Origin: CAVVAL01 sp963740215
GTDB lineage: Bacteria > Actinomycetota > Actinomycetes > Mycobacteriales > Cryptosporangiaceae
Assembly: GCA_963740215.1 (NCBI GenBank)
Contig: CAVUDJ010000012.1
Span: 682,001 to 746,000, forward strand
Length of the DNA stretch: 64,000 nt
Direction: 5' to 3'
Under the pieces are notes generated by a model. The model had not been told where the DNA came from. It was given only the letters and a program-made list of their open reading frames with translations, and did not search any database. Position numbers and translations under genes: made by a program. Below are positions 52,043 to 60,325 of this stretch, piece by piece; position 1 is the stretch's first letter; every line of letters begins with the position of its first letter.

Positions 52043-52113
52043 TCCTCGAACCGGACTGTTCCGGTATTAGTCCCCAAACCGGGTGCCCGATACCACCATT
52101 TCCCCGACAGTTG
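52043..52113. repeat. 71-bp dispersed repeat, copy B
   Basis: Second copy of the element at 2231-2301 (59 of 71 identical, no gaps). Here the stem GGACT/AGTCC is perfect and CGGG/CCCG can pair. It lies right after the operon terminator and about 180 bp before the DUF5999 gene. Confidence 0.65.
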
Positions 52114-52179
52114 CATGGAGCAAGACAGCACAGGATGTAGCCGGGCGTGACCAAGCCGCCCCGATACGCTATGTGAGCG

Positions 52180-52208
52180 TTGTCACCGAGGGTAAGAATA
52201 GGTAGGTA
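52180..52208 (+). promoter_or_regulatory. Candidate promoter for the DUF5999 gene
   Basis: TTGTCA, 17-nt spacer, TAGGTA; a housekeeping-type promoter 85 bp before the ATG. The rest of 51979-52292 holds the terminator and repeat B. Confidence 0.5.
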
Positions 52209-52292
52209 CCCGGGGAGGAACCCCGTCCCCGTAGCGCTCCGTGAGCGTGAAACTGGTACCACTAGTTCTCCGGTAGCCACTTGAGGTTCTAC

Positions 52293-52496
52293 ATGTGCAG
52301 GCATCAGCCGCCTTGTCCGTCGTCGGCCGCTCCTGACCACGACGCGGCTCGCGTGGTCTCGTACCACCCCGAGCAGGGTTGGAATCTCCTCTGCAACGGC
52401 GTGGTCGTGTTCGAGGACACGGGCGAGCTTCTGCCGGACGGTCAGGTGGTTGCGCCGCACCGTCCAGCGATGCCAGCAGCAGTCGCCGTCGCCTGA
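52293..52496 (+). CDS. DUF5999 small protein
   Basis: 67 residues. MCRHQPPCPSSAAPDHDAAR, SYHPEQGWNLLCNGVVVFED and TGELLPDGQVVAPHRP match the DUF5999 family found in streptomycetes and relatives (usually MCQHQPxCP... HPEQGWSLLCNGV). Three cysteines and several histidines suggest metal binding. Function is unknown. GAGG lies 7 nt before the ATG. An in-frame ATG at 52281 would only add four residues. Confidence 0.88.
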   Translation: MCRHQPPCPSSAAPDHDAARVVSYHPEQGWNLLCNGVVVFEDTGELLPDGQVVAPHRPAMPAAVAVA

Positions 52497-52665
52497 GGAA
52501 CGACGCGCAGTCCGAGCGGTATCCGCCGATTTCTGGAAGAACAGACCCAACAACCACGACTAGATCCCGATCGTGCGGTTGGTAGCCACCCCCCAGCCAC
52601 GGCTGCCCGGTCAGTGGATCCCGCCCGAGAGGCCAGCTCCCTACTGGCCGCCTCGGCGGCGTCAA

Positions 52666-52711
52666 GGCGTGGCTGGCAGACCATCCCCCTCATCGATCTG
52701 CCAGCCGCGCC
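52666..52711. terminator. Inverted repeat between DUF5999 and the LuxR-ATPase gene
   Basis: GGCGTGGCTGGCAGA and TCTGCCAGCCGCGCC pair over 15 bp around a 16-nt loop, 37 bp before the LuxR start. It is either a terminator for DUF5999 or an operator. Confidence 0.5.
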
Positions 52712-52747
52712 TTCGGCGTGCTCGGAAACGGGCTACCGTTGACCCCG

Positions 52748-55078
52748 ATGGTCACCACAACCGGTCGGGTGGTGCCCCCGGGCAATCTTCCCGCCGACGT
52801 CACCAGCTTCGTCGGTCGCCGGCACGAACTGTCGGAGGCCAAGCGTCTGCTGTCCGGCGCGCGCCTGCTCACCCTCACCGGCCCTGGTGGCGTTGGTAAG
52901 ACCAGGCTCGCTCTCCGTGTTTCTGGCGAGGTTCAGCGGGCCTTTCCGGAGGGTGTCTGGCTGGTCGAGCTCGCCGAGCTTCATGACCCTGCGTTACTAA
53001 CGGTTACAGTCGGCGAAACTGTCGGTCTGCGCGACCAAGACCTCCGCAGGGGTATCGCGGCCCTTGCCGATCACCTTGCGCAACGGCGCGTCCTGCTCAT
53101 CCTGGACAACTGCGAGCACCTGGTCGACAGCTGCGCGGAACTGTCGGACGCGCTGCTACGCGCCTGTCCTGAGCTGCGGATCCTGGCCACCAGCAGGCAG
53201 CCGCTCGGCATCAACGGTGAGGCCACGCTGGTCGTGCCGCCGCTGTCCATTCCCGACGGCGACCGCACGGTGTCGGCGGCCGGGCTCGTGCAGTACGAGG
53301 CGGCGAACCTCCTGATCGACCGGGCATCGGCGGTGCTTCCTGGGTTCGCGGTCACCGACGAGAACGCGGTGGAGGTGGCGCAGCTCTGCCGCGCGCTGGA
53401 CGGGATCCCGCTCGCGATCGAACTGGCGGCCGTCCGGCTCCGCGCCCTCTCCCTCGACCAGATCGTCAGCCGCCTCGGCGACCGGTACCGCCTGCTCACC
53501 ACCGGCAGCAGGAGGGCGCCCGCCCGCCAGCAGACGCTACGGGCGCTCATCGACTGGAGCTACGAGCTGTGTTCCGAGTCCGAGCGGACGGCGTGGGCAC
53601 GGCTGTCGGTCTTCTCCGGCGGCTTCGAGCTGGACGCGGCCGAGGTGGTGTGCAGCGGCGACGGCATCGCCCCTGACGAGGTGTTCGACCTGGTTGCCTC
53701 GCTCGTCGACAAGTCGATCATCACGCGGGACGAGCAGGACGCCCGCGTGCGGTACCGGCTCCTAGAGACGATCCGGCAGTACGGCGAGGAGAAGCTGCGC
53801 GAGGTTGGCGAGTATCCGACGCTGCGCCGCCGCCACCGCGACTGGTACGCCCAGTTCACCGCCCAGGCCGACGCGCGCTGGTTCGGCTCCGACCAGGTCC
53901 CAGCGATCCAGAGGATCCGCCGCGAACACGCCAACCTGCGCGTCGCGCTCGAGTTCTGCACCACGATGGAGAGCGACGGCGAGGCGGCCCAGCGGATGGC
54001 GGCGAGCCTGGAGAACTACTGGTTCGTGCACGGACTCCTTGCCGAGGGACGGCTCTGGCTCGGACGCGCGCTCGCCAGGGAGAGCAGCGCGGGCCGTGCC
54101 AGGGCGAGGGCGCTGCGGGTCGACGGCTGGCTCGGCATTCTCCAGGGCGATCCGCGTGCCCACGAGCGCATCGTCGAGGCGCGCGACCTCGCCGAGCATC
54201 TGCCCGACCCGCTGGAAATCGCGTACACCACGGTCATCGAGGGCCAGCGGATCCTGTTCTCCGGCGACATGGACGGTGCCGTCGCCCACTTCGAGCAGGC
54301 CCTCGTGGGCTTCCGCGACGTGGGCGGTCACAGCGGCGAGATGTGGGCGCTGTTCATGCTCGGGCTGGTCGAGGGGCTGCGCGGCAACCACGATCGGGCG
54401 GTCGCCCTGCTGGAGGAGTGCATCGAGATCACCTCCGGCAGCGGCGAACTCTGGTGGCGCTCGCTGGCGCTCTGGGCGCTCGGCCTCCTCGCCTGGCAAG
54501 CCGGTGACCTCGACGGGGCGCTCGCGATCGAGAAGGAGAGCCTGCGGCTCAAGCGCGCTCTCGACGACAAGTGGGGGGACGCGCTCGTCCTCGATGTCAT
54601 GGCCTGGATCACCGCGAGCCAGGAGCAGTACGAACGCGCAGCTCAGCTCCGCGGTGCCGCCGACAGGGTGTGGCGCAGGATGCAGGTCTCGATCGCGGTG
54701 TTCCGCGCCTTGGGCATGTTCCGCGACCAGTGCGACGCGCGATGCGTCAAACACCTGGGCAAGGAAAGGTACGAGGCCGCGTTCCAGCGCGGCGGACAGC
54801 TCCGGTCGTCGGAGGCGGTCGAGTTCGCGCTGGAGGAGAAGAAGGCGGCGCCTGCGGCCTCTGCGGCGCCTTCGACGCTGAATCCGCTGACCCGGCGCGA
54901 GCGCGAGATCGCCGACCTCGTCGCGGAGGGGCTGAGCAACCGCGAGATCGCCGCCACGCTCGTGATCGCCCAGCGCACCGCAGAGGGGCACGTCGAGCAC
55001 ATCCTCAGCAAGCTCGGGTTCACGTCCCGCGTGCAGGTTGCGGCGTGGGTGGCGGAGCAGCGCTCGGCGACGACCTGA
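52748..55078 (+). CDS. LuxR-type regulator with N-terminal NTPase and TPR-like region
   Basis: 776 residues. NTPase: FVGRRHELSEAKRLL, Walker A LTLTGPGGVGKTRLALRV, Walker B LLILDNCEHLVDSCAELSDA, LRILATSRQPLGINGE and LDGIPLAIELAAVRLRALS, as in AfsR/MalT-like STAND ATPases. Then LRALIDWSYELCSESERTAW, a helical repeat region (residues 380-680), and a C-terminal LuxR helix-turn-helix: LTRREREIADLVAEGLSNRE, IAATLVIAQRTAEGHVEHIL. It resembles mycobacterial proteins such as Rv0890c without the cyclase domain. The ligand is unknown. The start at 52748 is chosen because conservation begins there. It may control the neighbouring NOS gene. Confidence 0.9.
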   Translation: MVTTTGRVVPPGNLPADVTSFVGRRHELSEAKRLLSGARLLTLTGPGGVGKTRLALRVSGEVQRAFPEGVWLVELAELHDPALLTVTVGETVGLRDQDLRRGIAALADHLAQRRVLLILDNCEHLVDSCAELSDALLRACPELRILATSRQPLGINGEATLVVPPLSIPDGDRTVSAAGLVQYEAANLLIDRASAVLPGFAVTDENAVEVAQLCRALDGIPLAIELAAVRLRALSLDQIVSRLGDRYRLLTTGSRRAPARQQTLRALIDWSYELCSESERTAWARLSVFSGGFELDAAEVVCSGDGIAPDEVFDLVASLVDKSIITRDEQDARVRYRLLETIRQYGEEKLREVGEYPTLRRRHRDWYAQFTAQADARWFGSDQVPAIQRIRREHANLRVALEFCTTMESDGEAAQRMAASLENYWFVHGLLAEGRLWLGRALARESSAGRARARALRVDGWLGILQGDPRAHERIVEARDLAEHLPDPLEIAYTTVIEGQRILFSGDMDGAVAHFEQALVGFRDVGGHSGEMWALFMLGLVEGLRGNHDRAVALLEECIEITSGSGELWWRSLALWALGLLAWQAGDLDGALAIEKESLRLKRALDDKWGDALVLDVMAWITASQEQYERAAQLRGAADRVWRRMQVSIAVFRALGMFRDQCDARCVKHLGKERYEAAFQRGGQLRSSEAVEFALEEKKAAPAASAAPSTLNPLTRREREIADLVAEGLSNREIAATLVIAQRTAEGHVEHILSKLGFTSRVQVAAWVAEQRSATT

Positions 55079-55095
55079 GCCACCGCCCTGAACGC

Positions 55096-55154
55096 CCAGT
55101 TTCGGATTCTTGGGGGTTCCGCGCGTCCGCGGCCCCCAAGAATCCGAAAGTCGG
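55096..55154. repeat. Palindromic element copy 7
   Basis: Arms TTTCGGATTCTTGGGGG and CCCCCAAGAATCCGAAA, loop TTCCGCGCGTCCGCGG. It lies between the convergent LuxR-ATPase and NOS genes. Confidence 0.88.
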
Positions 55155-55166
55155 CGAGGGGTCGAG

Positions 55167-56432
55167 TTACTCCGGTAGGTGGCCGCGCAGCCCCAGCCTG
55201 GCGGCGTGGTCGTCCAGGTGGAAGTTCGGCCGCAGCTGCGCCTCGTCGTAGTAGCGGTGGAACACGGGCGTGGCCGCGCCGGACAGCGGTGGCACGATCC
55301 AGCTCCAGTCCGCCGGCACGATCCGCCCGGCGCTCTCCTCCTTGTCGAGGTGGGTGAGGAACCGCCGCGACTCGGTGTGGTGGTCGGCGATCTTCACGCC
55401 GGCGGCCGCGAACGAGTGCAGTACGGCGACGTTCAGCTCCACCAGCGCTCGGTCGCGCCACAGCGTCGTCTCGGTCGTGGTGTCCATGCCGAGCCGGCGT
55501 GCCACTTCGGGTACGAGGTCGTACCGGTTGCTGTCGGCCAGGTTCCGCGACCCGATCTCCGTGCCCATGTACCAGCCGTTGAACGGCGCGAACGGGTAGT
55601 GGATCCCGCCGATCTCCAGCCGCATGTTCGAGATCGCCGGTACGGCGTGCCAGCGCAGGTCTAGCTCCGCGAACCAGCCGTACTCGGGGTGTCGCAGCCG
55701 GACTTCGAGGATCGCGTCCTCCGGAAGCTCGTGCAGGTAGGGCGGCTCGCCAGGAACGTCCACGACGATGGGGAGGATGTCGAACGACGTCCCCTTGCTG
55801 ATCCAGCCGAGTTCCTGCACCGCGCGGGTGAACTCGACGTACCGAGGGTCGCCGATGACCTCGCCCGACTCGGCCCGGTACCCGGCGTACCGGATGAGCT
55901 GCTCGTTCCAGACGCGCGCGTACGGGCGGCCCGGCATGGCGGGGGCGAAGATCGAGATGGTGGGCCGGATCCGGCCGCCGTTCGTGGCTTCGCGCAGGTG
56001 GTTGACGAGGTGGTTGCTGATCTCCTCAGGGCTGCGGGCGCCGCGGCGGTCAAGGACCCGGAGACTTTTCCAGTAGAGGCGGCCGATACAGCGGCTGTTG
56101 TTGCGCCAGGCGACCCGGGCGCCGAACTGCAGCTCGTCGCTGGTGTGCAGGTAGGTGCCGATGCGGTCGATCGTGCCGAGCACCTGTTTCAGGCGGGGTT
56201 CGAGGGGGCCGGCATCGGGCGACTCGGCGTGGAACAGGCGTAAGAAGTCTTCGGCGGCGTCGGGGTCGACCGCGTCGTAGAGGCTGGGGTCAGGGGCGGG
56301 TGGGCCGTCCGGCCCGGGGCAAGGCTCCGGTTCCGGAGAACGCAACTGCCCCGGCATATGGCTGGTGCCGGGGCAGCTTCGTGGCTTCGGGTCGGTGAGA
56401 TCGAGGTCTGGTCGGGGAGCTAGCTGCCGCAT
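55167..56432 (-). CDS. nos: Bacterial nitric oxide synthase oxygenase
   Basis: 421 residues. Heme-thiolate enzyme converting arginine to NO and citrulline; the bacterial form lacks a fused reductase, as here. The heme cysteine is in VAWRNNSRCIGRLYWKSL; then LREATNGGRIRPTISIFAPA, RVWNEQLIRYAGYR, GTSFDILPIVVDVPG, the arginine-binding Glu in GWYMGTEIGSRNLAD, and IVPADWSWIVPPLSG near the pterin site. The first 45 residues are Pro-rich and may be disordered or not translated; an ATG at 56357 is in frame. It lies in an otherwise conserved housekeeping block, next to the LuxR-ATPase. Confidence 0.95.
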   Translation of the reverse strand: MRQLAPRPDLDLTDPKPRSCPGTSHMPGQLRSPEPEPCPGPDGPPAPDPSLYDAVDPDAAEDFLRLFHAESPDAGPLEPRLKQVLGTIDRIGTYLHTSDELQFGARVAWRNNSRCIGRLYWKSLRVLDRRGARSPEEISNHLVNHLREATNGGRIRPTISIFAPAMPGRPYARVWNEQLIRYAGYRAESGEVIGDPRYVEFTRAVQELGWISKGTSFDILPIVVDVPGEPPYLHELPEDAILEVRLRHPEYGWFAELDLRWHAVPAISNMRLEIGGIHYPFAPFNGWYMGTEIGSRNLADSNRYDLVPEVARRLGMDTTTETTLWRDRALVELNVAVLHSFAAAGVKIADHHTESRRFLTHLDKEESAGRIVPADWSWIVPPLSGAATPVFHRYYDEAQLRPNFHLDDHAARLGLRGHLPE

Positions 56433-56565
56433 CGAGGATCGACCACCTCTCGCACAGAGCGCGCTTGGTTACTGGCGTGTTGCGGAGCGTCAATGAGACG
56501 CGACGAGCCTAGTAGAGAAACGGGCCTTACGGACGGGGCGTGTGGTGCCAAAGTTCGGAGCGTAG

Positions 56566-56928
56566 TCAGTAGACAACTGCTTGTACACCGTCACCCAGGA
56601 TTTCTTCTACAAATGCCGCAGCACCGGCGATTCGGACACCGAGGAGCAACTGTGACTCGGTGATCTCCCGCCGGGCCGCGCACTGCGCACAAAGCGTGAC
56701 GCGGCCGCCCGCTCGGAGCGCGTCCAAGAGATCGGGCAGCGGGGCCGAATGGGCCAGCGTGAACTCGGCGGCCTTGCCCGGTAGCGCGAACCAGGACGAC
56801 TCTCCGGTGAGCCAGAGCGAGACGTCCACACCGGACGCGAGCGCGGTGGCGGCGACCGTGAACGCCTGCGCGCAGCGCTCCGGGGCGTCCGCGCCCGCCG
56901 TGACCTTGACGACCAGGGACCGTGGCAT
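56566..56928 (-). CDS. DsrE/F-like sulfur-relay family protein
   Basis: 120 residues. The DsrE fold is suggested by SLVVKVTAGADAPERCAQAF, VAATALASGVDVSLWLTGES and LAHSAPLPDLLDALRAGGRV. The cysteine pair in LCAQCAARREITESQL stands at the place of the sulfur-accepting residues, followed by GVRIAGAAAFVEEILGD. It may bind sulfane sulfur, in keeping with the rhodanese operon nearby. It is commonly encoded next to the nitrobindin gene in actinomycetes. Confidence 0.85.
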   Translation of the reverse strand: MPRSLVVKVTAGADAPERCAQAFTVAATALASGVDVSLWLTGESSWFALPGKAAEFTLAHSAPLPDLLDALRAGGRVTLCAQCAARREITESQLLLGVRIAGAAAFVEEILGDGVQAVVY

Positions 56929-57039
56929 GCGCCCACCCTACGATCACGCCGGTAGCGGGCATCAGGCGCCCGGCTCGCGATCGGACAGAGACACAGCCGC
57001 GGCCACCAGGTACGACGGGCCGCCGTCTAGACTGGCGCC

Positions 57040-57141
57040 GTGTTCGAAACCTTCTTCCTGTGCCTGCTCGTCGCGGCGTTCGCGGTCATCGGCTGGTTCG
57101 CGTTCTACGTCGTCTACAAGCTGTTCCAGGGACAGAGCTGA
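57040..57141 (+). CDS. Small single-helix membrane protein
   Basis: 33 residues from a GTG: MFETFFLCLLVAAFAVIGWF followed by AFYVVYKLFQGQS. One transmembrane helix with a short positive tail. Similar tiny ORFs stand just before the nitrobindin gene in other actinomycetes, as far as I recall. It ends 2 bp before the nitrobindin start, so the two are co-translated. Confidence 0.7.
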   Translation: MFETFFLCLLVAAFAVIGWFAFYVVYKLFQGQS

Positions 57142-57143
57142 CC

Positions 57144-57674
57144 GTGGCCGACGGCTATCCCTACATCGAGACCCACAACCTGCGTGAGGGTCCTGACCTG
57201 CATCCGGCGCTGCTCGGCCTGCTGCCGTTCATCGGCCTGTGGCGCGGCACCGGCAAGGGCGGCTACCCCACGATCGACGACTTCGACTACGCGCAGGAGG
57301 TGCGGATCAGCCACGACGGGCGGCCGTTCCTCGCGTACGAGTCGCGCGCCTGGATCATCGACGACGACGGCAAGCCGGTGCGCCCCGCGATGCGCGAGGT
57401 CGGCTGGTGGCGGCCGCAACCCGACGACACGGTCGAGGTGCTGCTCACCAACCCGACCGGCATCACCGAGGTCTACTTCGGCAAGGTCGACGGCCTGAAG
57501 ATCGAGCTGTCCACGGACGCCGTGGTGCGCACGCCGAGCGCCAAGGAGGTCAGCGCCAACCACCGGCTGTACGGCATCGTCGAGGGCGCGCTGCTGTACG
57601 CGATGGACATGGCCGCGGTGGGACACCCCTTGACGCCGCACCTGTCCGCACGCCTGGAGCGCGTCGGCGGCTGA
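57144..57674 (+). CDS. Nitrobindin family heme-binding beta-barrel protein
   Basis: 176 residues from the GTG at 57144. Ten-stranded lipocalin-like barrel: LHPALLGLLPFIGLWRGTGK with the GxWxGxG motif, YAQEVRISHDGRPFLAYESR, GWWRPQPDDTVEVLLTNPTG, and the C-terminal MDMAAVGHPLTPHLSARLER with the candidate heme-ligand His. Nitrobindins bind ferric heme and isomerise peroxynitrite or scavenge NO. The nearby NO synthase makes that role appealing. It corresponds to mycobacterial Rv0813c. Confidence 0.93.
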   Translation: MADGYPYIETHNLREGPDLHPALLGLLPFIGLWRGTGKGGYPTIDDFDYAQEVRISHDGRPFLAYESRAWIIDDDGKPVRPAMREVGWWRPQPDDTVEVLLTNPTGITEVYFGKVDGLKIELSTDAVVRTPSAKEVSANHRLYGIVEGALLYAMDMAAVGHPLTPHLSARLERVGG

Positions 57675-57684
57675 GCAGTCTTTC

Positions 57685-57724
57685 GGTCGCACTTTTCCGG
57701 GCTATAGCCCGGAAAAGTGCGACC
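57685..57724. terminator. 40-bp perfect palindrome after nitrobindin
   Basis: GGTCGCACTTTTCCGGGCTA followed by its exact reverse complement. It differs in sequence from the GAGTTTCGGA family. It lies 10 bp after the nitrobindin stop and also faces the small RNA on the minus strand, so it may terminate both. Confidence 0.8.
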
Positions 57725-57745
57725 GCTTCGTCGGTGCCCGGGCAT

Positions 57746-57940
57746 AAAGAGACCCCCGAGCCTTTGCCGCTGGTGCGGGCCGGCTGGACTGGCCGGCGGC
57801 TCGAGGGTCCGGTGACTTCCGGGTATTGCCGGCCGCCGTGCAGCGGTCGGTTGAACCGGGTCCGGTGGGACGGCGGCTAGCTGGAAGCCACCTCACGTGT
57901 CCGACTAGTACTCAAAGTTGGACCACCTCCTTTCCCATGT
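57746..57940 (-). ncRNA. Candidate structured small RNA with mini-ORF and terminator
   Basis: Minus-strand unit. It begins around an extended Shine-Dalgarno (57921-57936), contains a 12-codon ORF, several GC-rich stems (GCCGCCG/CGGCGGC; GCCGGCCAGTCCAGCCGGC), and ends with a terminator-like stem GACCCTCGAGCC/GGCTCGGGGGTC followed by TCTTTATG. From memory, similar blocks occur in other actinomycetes. It could also be the leader of nothing downstream, since the next minus-strand gene is beyond the 57.7-kb palindrome and convergent. The 5' end is not determined. Confidence 0.5.
57877..57915 (-). CDS. Mini-ORF with near-perfect anti-SD complementarity
   Basis: TTG start, 12 residues: MSTSRTREVASS. 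The upstream sequence GGAAAGGAGGTGGTCC differs from the exact complement of the 16S rRNA 3' end at very few positions, far more than a normal ribosome site. Either the peptide is made strongly or the site binds ribosomes for regulation. Coding is unproven. Confidence 0.45.
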   Translation of the reverse strand: MSTSRTREVASS

Positions 57941-57983
57941 AAGAAAGGACGCTACCCCCGGGCCGCCAGGAGCGGCAACGAAA

Positions 57984-58829
57984 TTAGCCGGGGTATCCGA
58001 GCACGTCGCGCAGGGACGCCGTGAGGCCGGAGTCGGGGAGACGCTTGCCGTCCAACTCGGTCACCTGGACGATGCCCCGGACGCTGGACGTGAACCAGAC
58101 GCCGTCCGCAGCGAGCAGGTCGTCAACGGTGGCACGGCGGCGGGCGGTGGCGAGGCCCAGCGCGTCGGCGTGGTCGAACAGGTACCGGGCGGTGATGCCG
58201 GGCAGGATGCCGGTCTCGTCGGGCACGGTGCAGAGCGTGTCGTCGACGATCCAGACGACGGTGGACGTCGGGCCTTCCAGGACCTCGCCGCCGCTTGCCA
58301 GGAAGACGACATCGTCCAGGCCCTGCGCGGTGGCCCAGCGCATTGCCGTCATGTTCATCGCGTACGACAGCGACTTCACCCCGCCGAGCAGCCACGGCGC
58401 GGCCGAGCGCGCATCGGCGGAGAAGCCGAGCGGGGCCGACGCGACCCGGATGCCCTGGCGGCGCTGGCTCAGTGCGCCGATTCCGACGGGGAACACCAGC
58501 GCGAAGACGCTCGGACCGTCGGTACCTTCCTCTGGGCCGCGTGTGACGACGAGCTTGATGCCACCCTCGAGCTCGGCCGGCCACACGGCGAGCGCGGCGG
58601 TGACCAGATCCTCCAGGGCCCCGCGTGGCGGCAGGTCCAGGTCGAGGCGGCGACCGGACTCCTCCATGCGGCTCAGGTGCTGGTCGAGCAGCCAGGCCTC
58701 GCCGTCACGGACGTGCATCGTCTCGAACGCGCCGTCGCCCCGGGTGGCGCCCAGGTCGTCGGCGCGCAGCAGCGGCATGTCGAGGGGGACGACGCCCCGT
58801 CCGAGTACGGCGAGCACGCGTGGATCCAT
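57984..58829 (-). CDS. Class IV aminotransferase (aminodeoxychorismate lyase / BCAT-like)
   Basis: 281 residues from the ATG at 58829. Fold type IV PLP enzyme: LLRADDLGATRGDGAFETMH, LDQHLSRMEESGRRLDLDLP, KLVVTRGPEEGTDGP, and the PLP lysine in WLLGGVKSLSYAMNMTAMRW. DVVFLASGGEVLEGPTSTVV and ETGILPGITARYLFDHAD match PabC-like enzymes making p-aminobenzoate for folate. A branched-chain or D-amino-acid transaminase is the alternative. It diverges from fur and corresponds to mycobacterial Rv0812. Confidence 0.9.
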   Translation of the reverse strand: MDPRVLAVLGRGVVPLDMPLLRADDLGATRGDGAFETMHVRDGEAWLLDQHLSRMEESGRRLDLDLPPRGALEDLVTAALAVWPAELEGGIKLVVTRGPEEGTDGPSVFALVFPVGIGALSQRRQGIRVASAPLGFSADARSAAPWLLGGVKSLSYAMNMTAMRWATAQGLDDVVFLASGGEVLEGPTSTVVWIVDDTLCTVPDETGILPGITARYLFDHADALGLATARRRATVDDLLAADGVWFTSSVRGIVQVTELDGKRLPDSGLTASLRDVLGYPG

Positions 58830-58865
58830 GCGTGCCAGCCTAACGAGCGTCGGTAGCATCTAAGG

Positions 58866-59288
58866 ATGACCGGCCCGTCGCTGCCCGAGGTGCTGCGTGC
58901 GCGGGGTCTTCGCATGACCGCACCCCGACAACTCGTCCTGGAGGCGGTGTACCGGCTCGGTCACGGCACACCGGAGCAGATCCACGGCGAGGTGAGGCAG
59001 ACCGCCGCCGGTGTCAACGTCACCACCGTGTACCGCACGCTGGAGCTGCTGGAGGAGCTGGGTCTCGTCACCCACACGCATCTCTCGCACGGCCCGCCGA
59101 CCTATCACAGCGCCGATGACGAGCATGTCCACCTGGTCTGCCGTTCGTGCGGCCAGGTGAGCGAGGCGCCCACGGAACTGCTCGAACCGCTGGCGGAACA
59201 TCTCACCGCCGAACGGGGTTTCACGGTCGACATCGGTCACGTCGCTCTCTTCGGCGTGTGCCGTGACTGCGACGGGAAGGCCCTCTGA
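58866..59288 (+). CDS. Fur family transcriptional regulator
   Basis: 140 residues. Winged helix RARGLRMTAPRQLVLEAVYR, HGEVRQTAAGVNVTTVYRTL, LELLEELGLVTHTHLSHGPP, then the dimerisation domain with HVHLVCRSCGQVSEAP and FGVCRDCDGKAL: two CxxC pairs for structural zinc and the metal-sensing HVH. Metal specificity (Fe, Zn or Mn/peroxide) cannot be told from this. Its stop overlaps the next start (ATGA-like), linking it to ygfZ. Confidence 0.93.
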   Translation: MTGPSLPEVLRARGLRMTAPRQLVLEAVYRLGHGTPEQIHGEVRQTAAGVNVTTVYRTLELLEELGLVTHTHLSHGPPTYHSADDEHVHLVCRSCGQVSEAPTELLEPLAEHLTAERGFTVDIGHVALFGVCRDCDGKAL

Positions 59289-60265
59289 TGACCCCCTCAC
59301 CTCTGCTGGCCGGTCCCGGTGCGGTGGCCGCCGAGGGGCCGGACGAGGGTGTCGCCGCGCACTACGGAGATCCGTTCCGCGAGCAGCGCACGCTGGCCAC
59401 CGAGGTCGGGTTGGTCGATCGCAGCCATCGCGGGGTGATCGCCGTCCCCGGCGCCGACCGGTTGAGCTGGCTGCACAGCCTCACCACCCAGCACCTGGAG
59501 CGGCTCCCCGCCTGGCGCGGCACGGAGGCGCTCGTCCTCTCGCCGCACGGGCACGTCGAGCATCACCTGCTGGTCGCGGACGACGGCGATACCACCTGGC
59601 TCGACGTCGAACCCGGCACAGCCGGGGAGCTGCTCGCGTTCCTGGAGAAGATGCGGTTCATGCTGCGGGTCGAGCCGGCGGAGGTCACGGCCGAGTGGGC
59701 GGTGCTGAGCCTGGTGGGTCCTCTGGCGCCGAAAGACTCGAGCGCTCGGTGCCGAGCCCTTTACGACGTGACCGCGCTGCCCGGCGGCGGTTGGGCACGC
59801 CGCATGTCGTACGGCGCAGACCTGCTGGTTCCCCGTGCACAGCTGACGGAGCTCGCGGGCATCGCACCGCTCGCCGGTATCCAGGCATTCGAGGCGCTCC
59901 GCGTCGCCGATCGCCGCCCTCGGCTCGGCTTCGAGACCGACCACCGGACGATCGTCCAGGAACCCGATTGGGTGGCCACCGCCGTCCACCTGGAGAAGGG
60001 CTGCTATCGCGGCCAGGAGACGGTCGCCCGGGTGCACAACCTGGGCCGTCCGCCGCGCCGGCTGGTGCTGCTCCACCTGGACGGTTCGACCGACGAGCTG
60101 CCGCCGCACGGGGCTCCCGTCATGCTCGACGGCCGCCAGGTCGGATTCGTCGGCACCGCGGTTCGGCACTACGAACTGGGCACGATCGCCTCGGCGCTGG
60201 TCAAGCGAAATGTTCCCGAGGATGCCGATCTGCGCATCGGAGACACGCGCGCAGCACTCGACTGA
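59288..60265 (+). CDS. ygfZ: YgfZ/GcvT-domain folate-binding protein
   Basis: 325 residues. GcvT-like fold: HYGDPFREQRTLATEVGLVD, GVIAVPGADRLSWLHSLTTQ, SPHGHVEHHLLVADDGDTTW, FLEKMRFMLRVEPAEVT, and the signature EKGCYRGQETVARVHNLGRP. YgfZ proteins use folate to help repair or assemble Fe-S clusters. It starts on the last base of the fur stop, and a metal regulator next to an Fe-S helper makes sense. It corresponds to the YgfZ-like gene near the nitrobindin gene in mycobacteria. Confidence 0.93.
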   Translation: MTPSPLLAGPGAVAAEGPDEGVAAHYGDPFREQRTLATEVGLVDRSHRGVIAVPGADRLSWLHSLTTQHLERLPAWRGTEALVLSPHGHVEHHLLVADDGDTTWLDVEPGTAGELLAFLEKMRFMLRVEPAEVTAEWAVLSLVGPLAPKDSSARCRALYDVTALPGGGWARRMSYGADLLVPRAQLTELAGIAPLAGIQAFEALRVADRRPRLGFETDHRTIVQEPDWVATAVHLEKGCYRGQETVARVHNLGRPPRRLVLLHLDGSTDELPPHGAPVMLDGRQVGFVGTAVRHYELGTIASALVKRNVPEDADLRIGDTRAALD

Positions 60266-60325
60266 CCGGCCATTATTCGGCCCAGCCGCCTGCGGTCGTT
60301 ATCTGCCCGTGACAGTATGGCCGTC

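Noticed and set aside
52047..52066. tRNA T-arm-like sequence on the minus strand of repeat B
   Set aside because: The stem GTCC/GGAC has four pairs and lacks the expected C61; no cloverleaf surrounds it, and copy A does not keep it.
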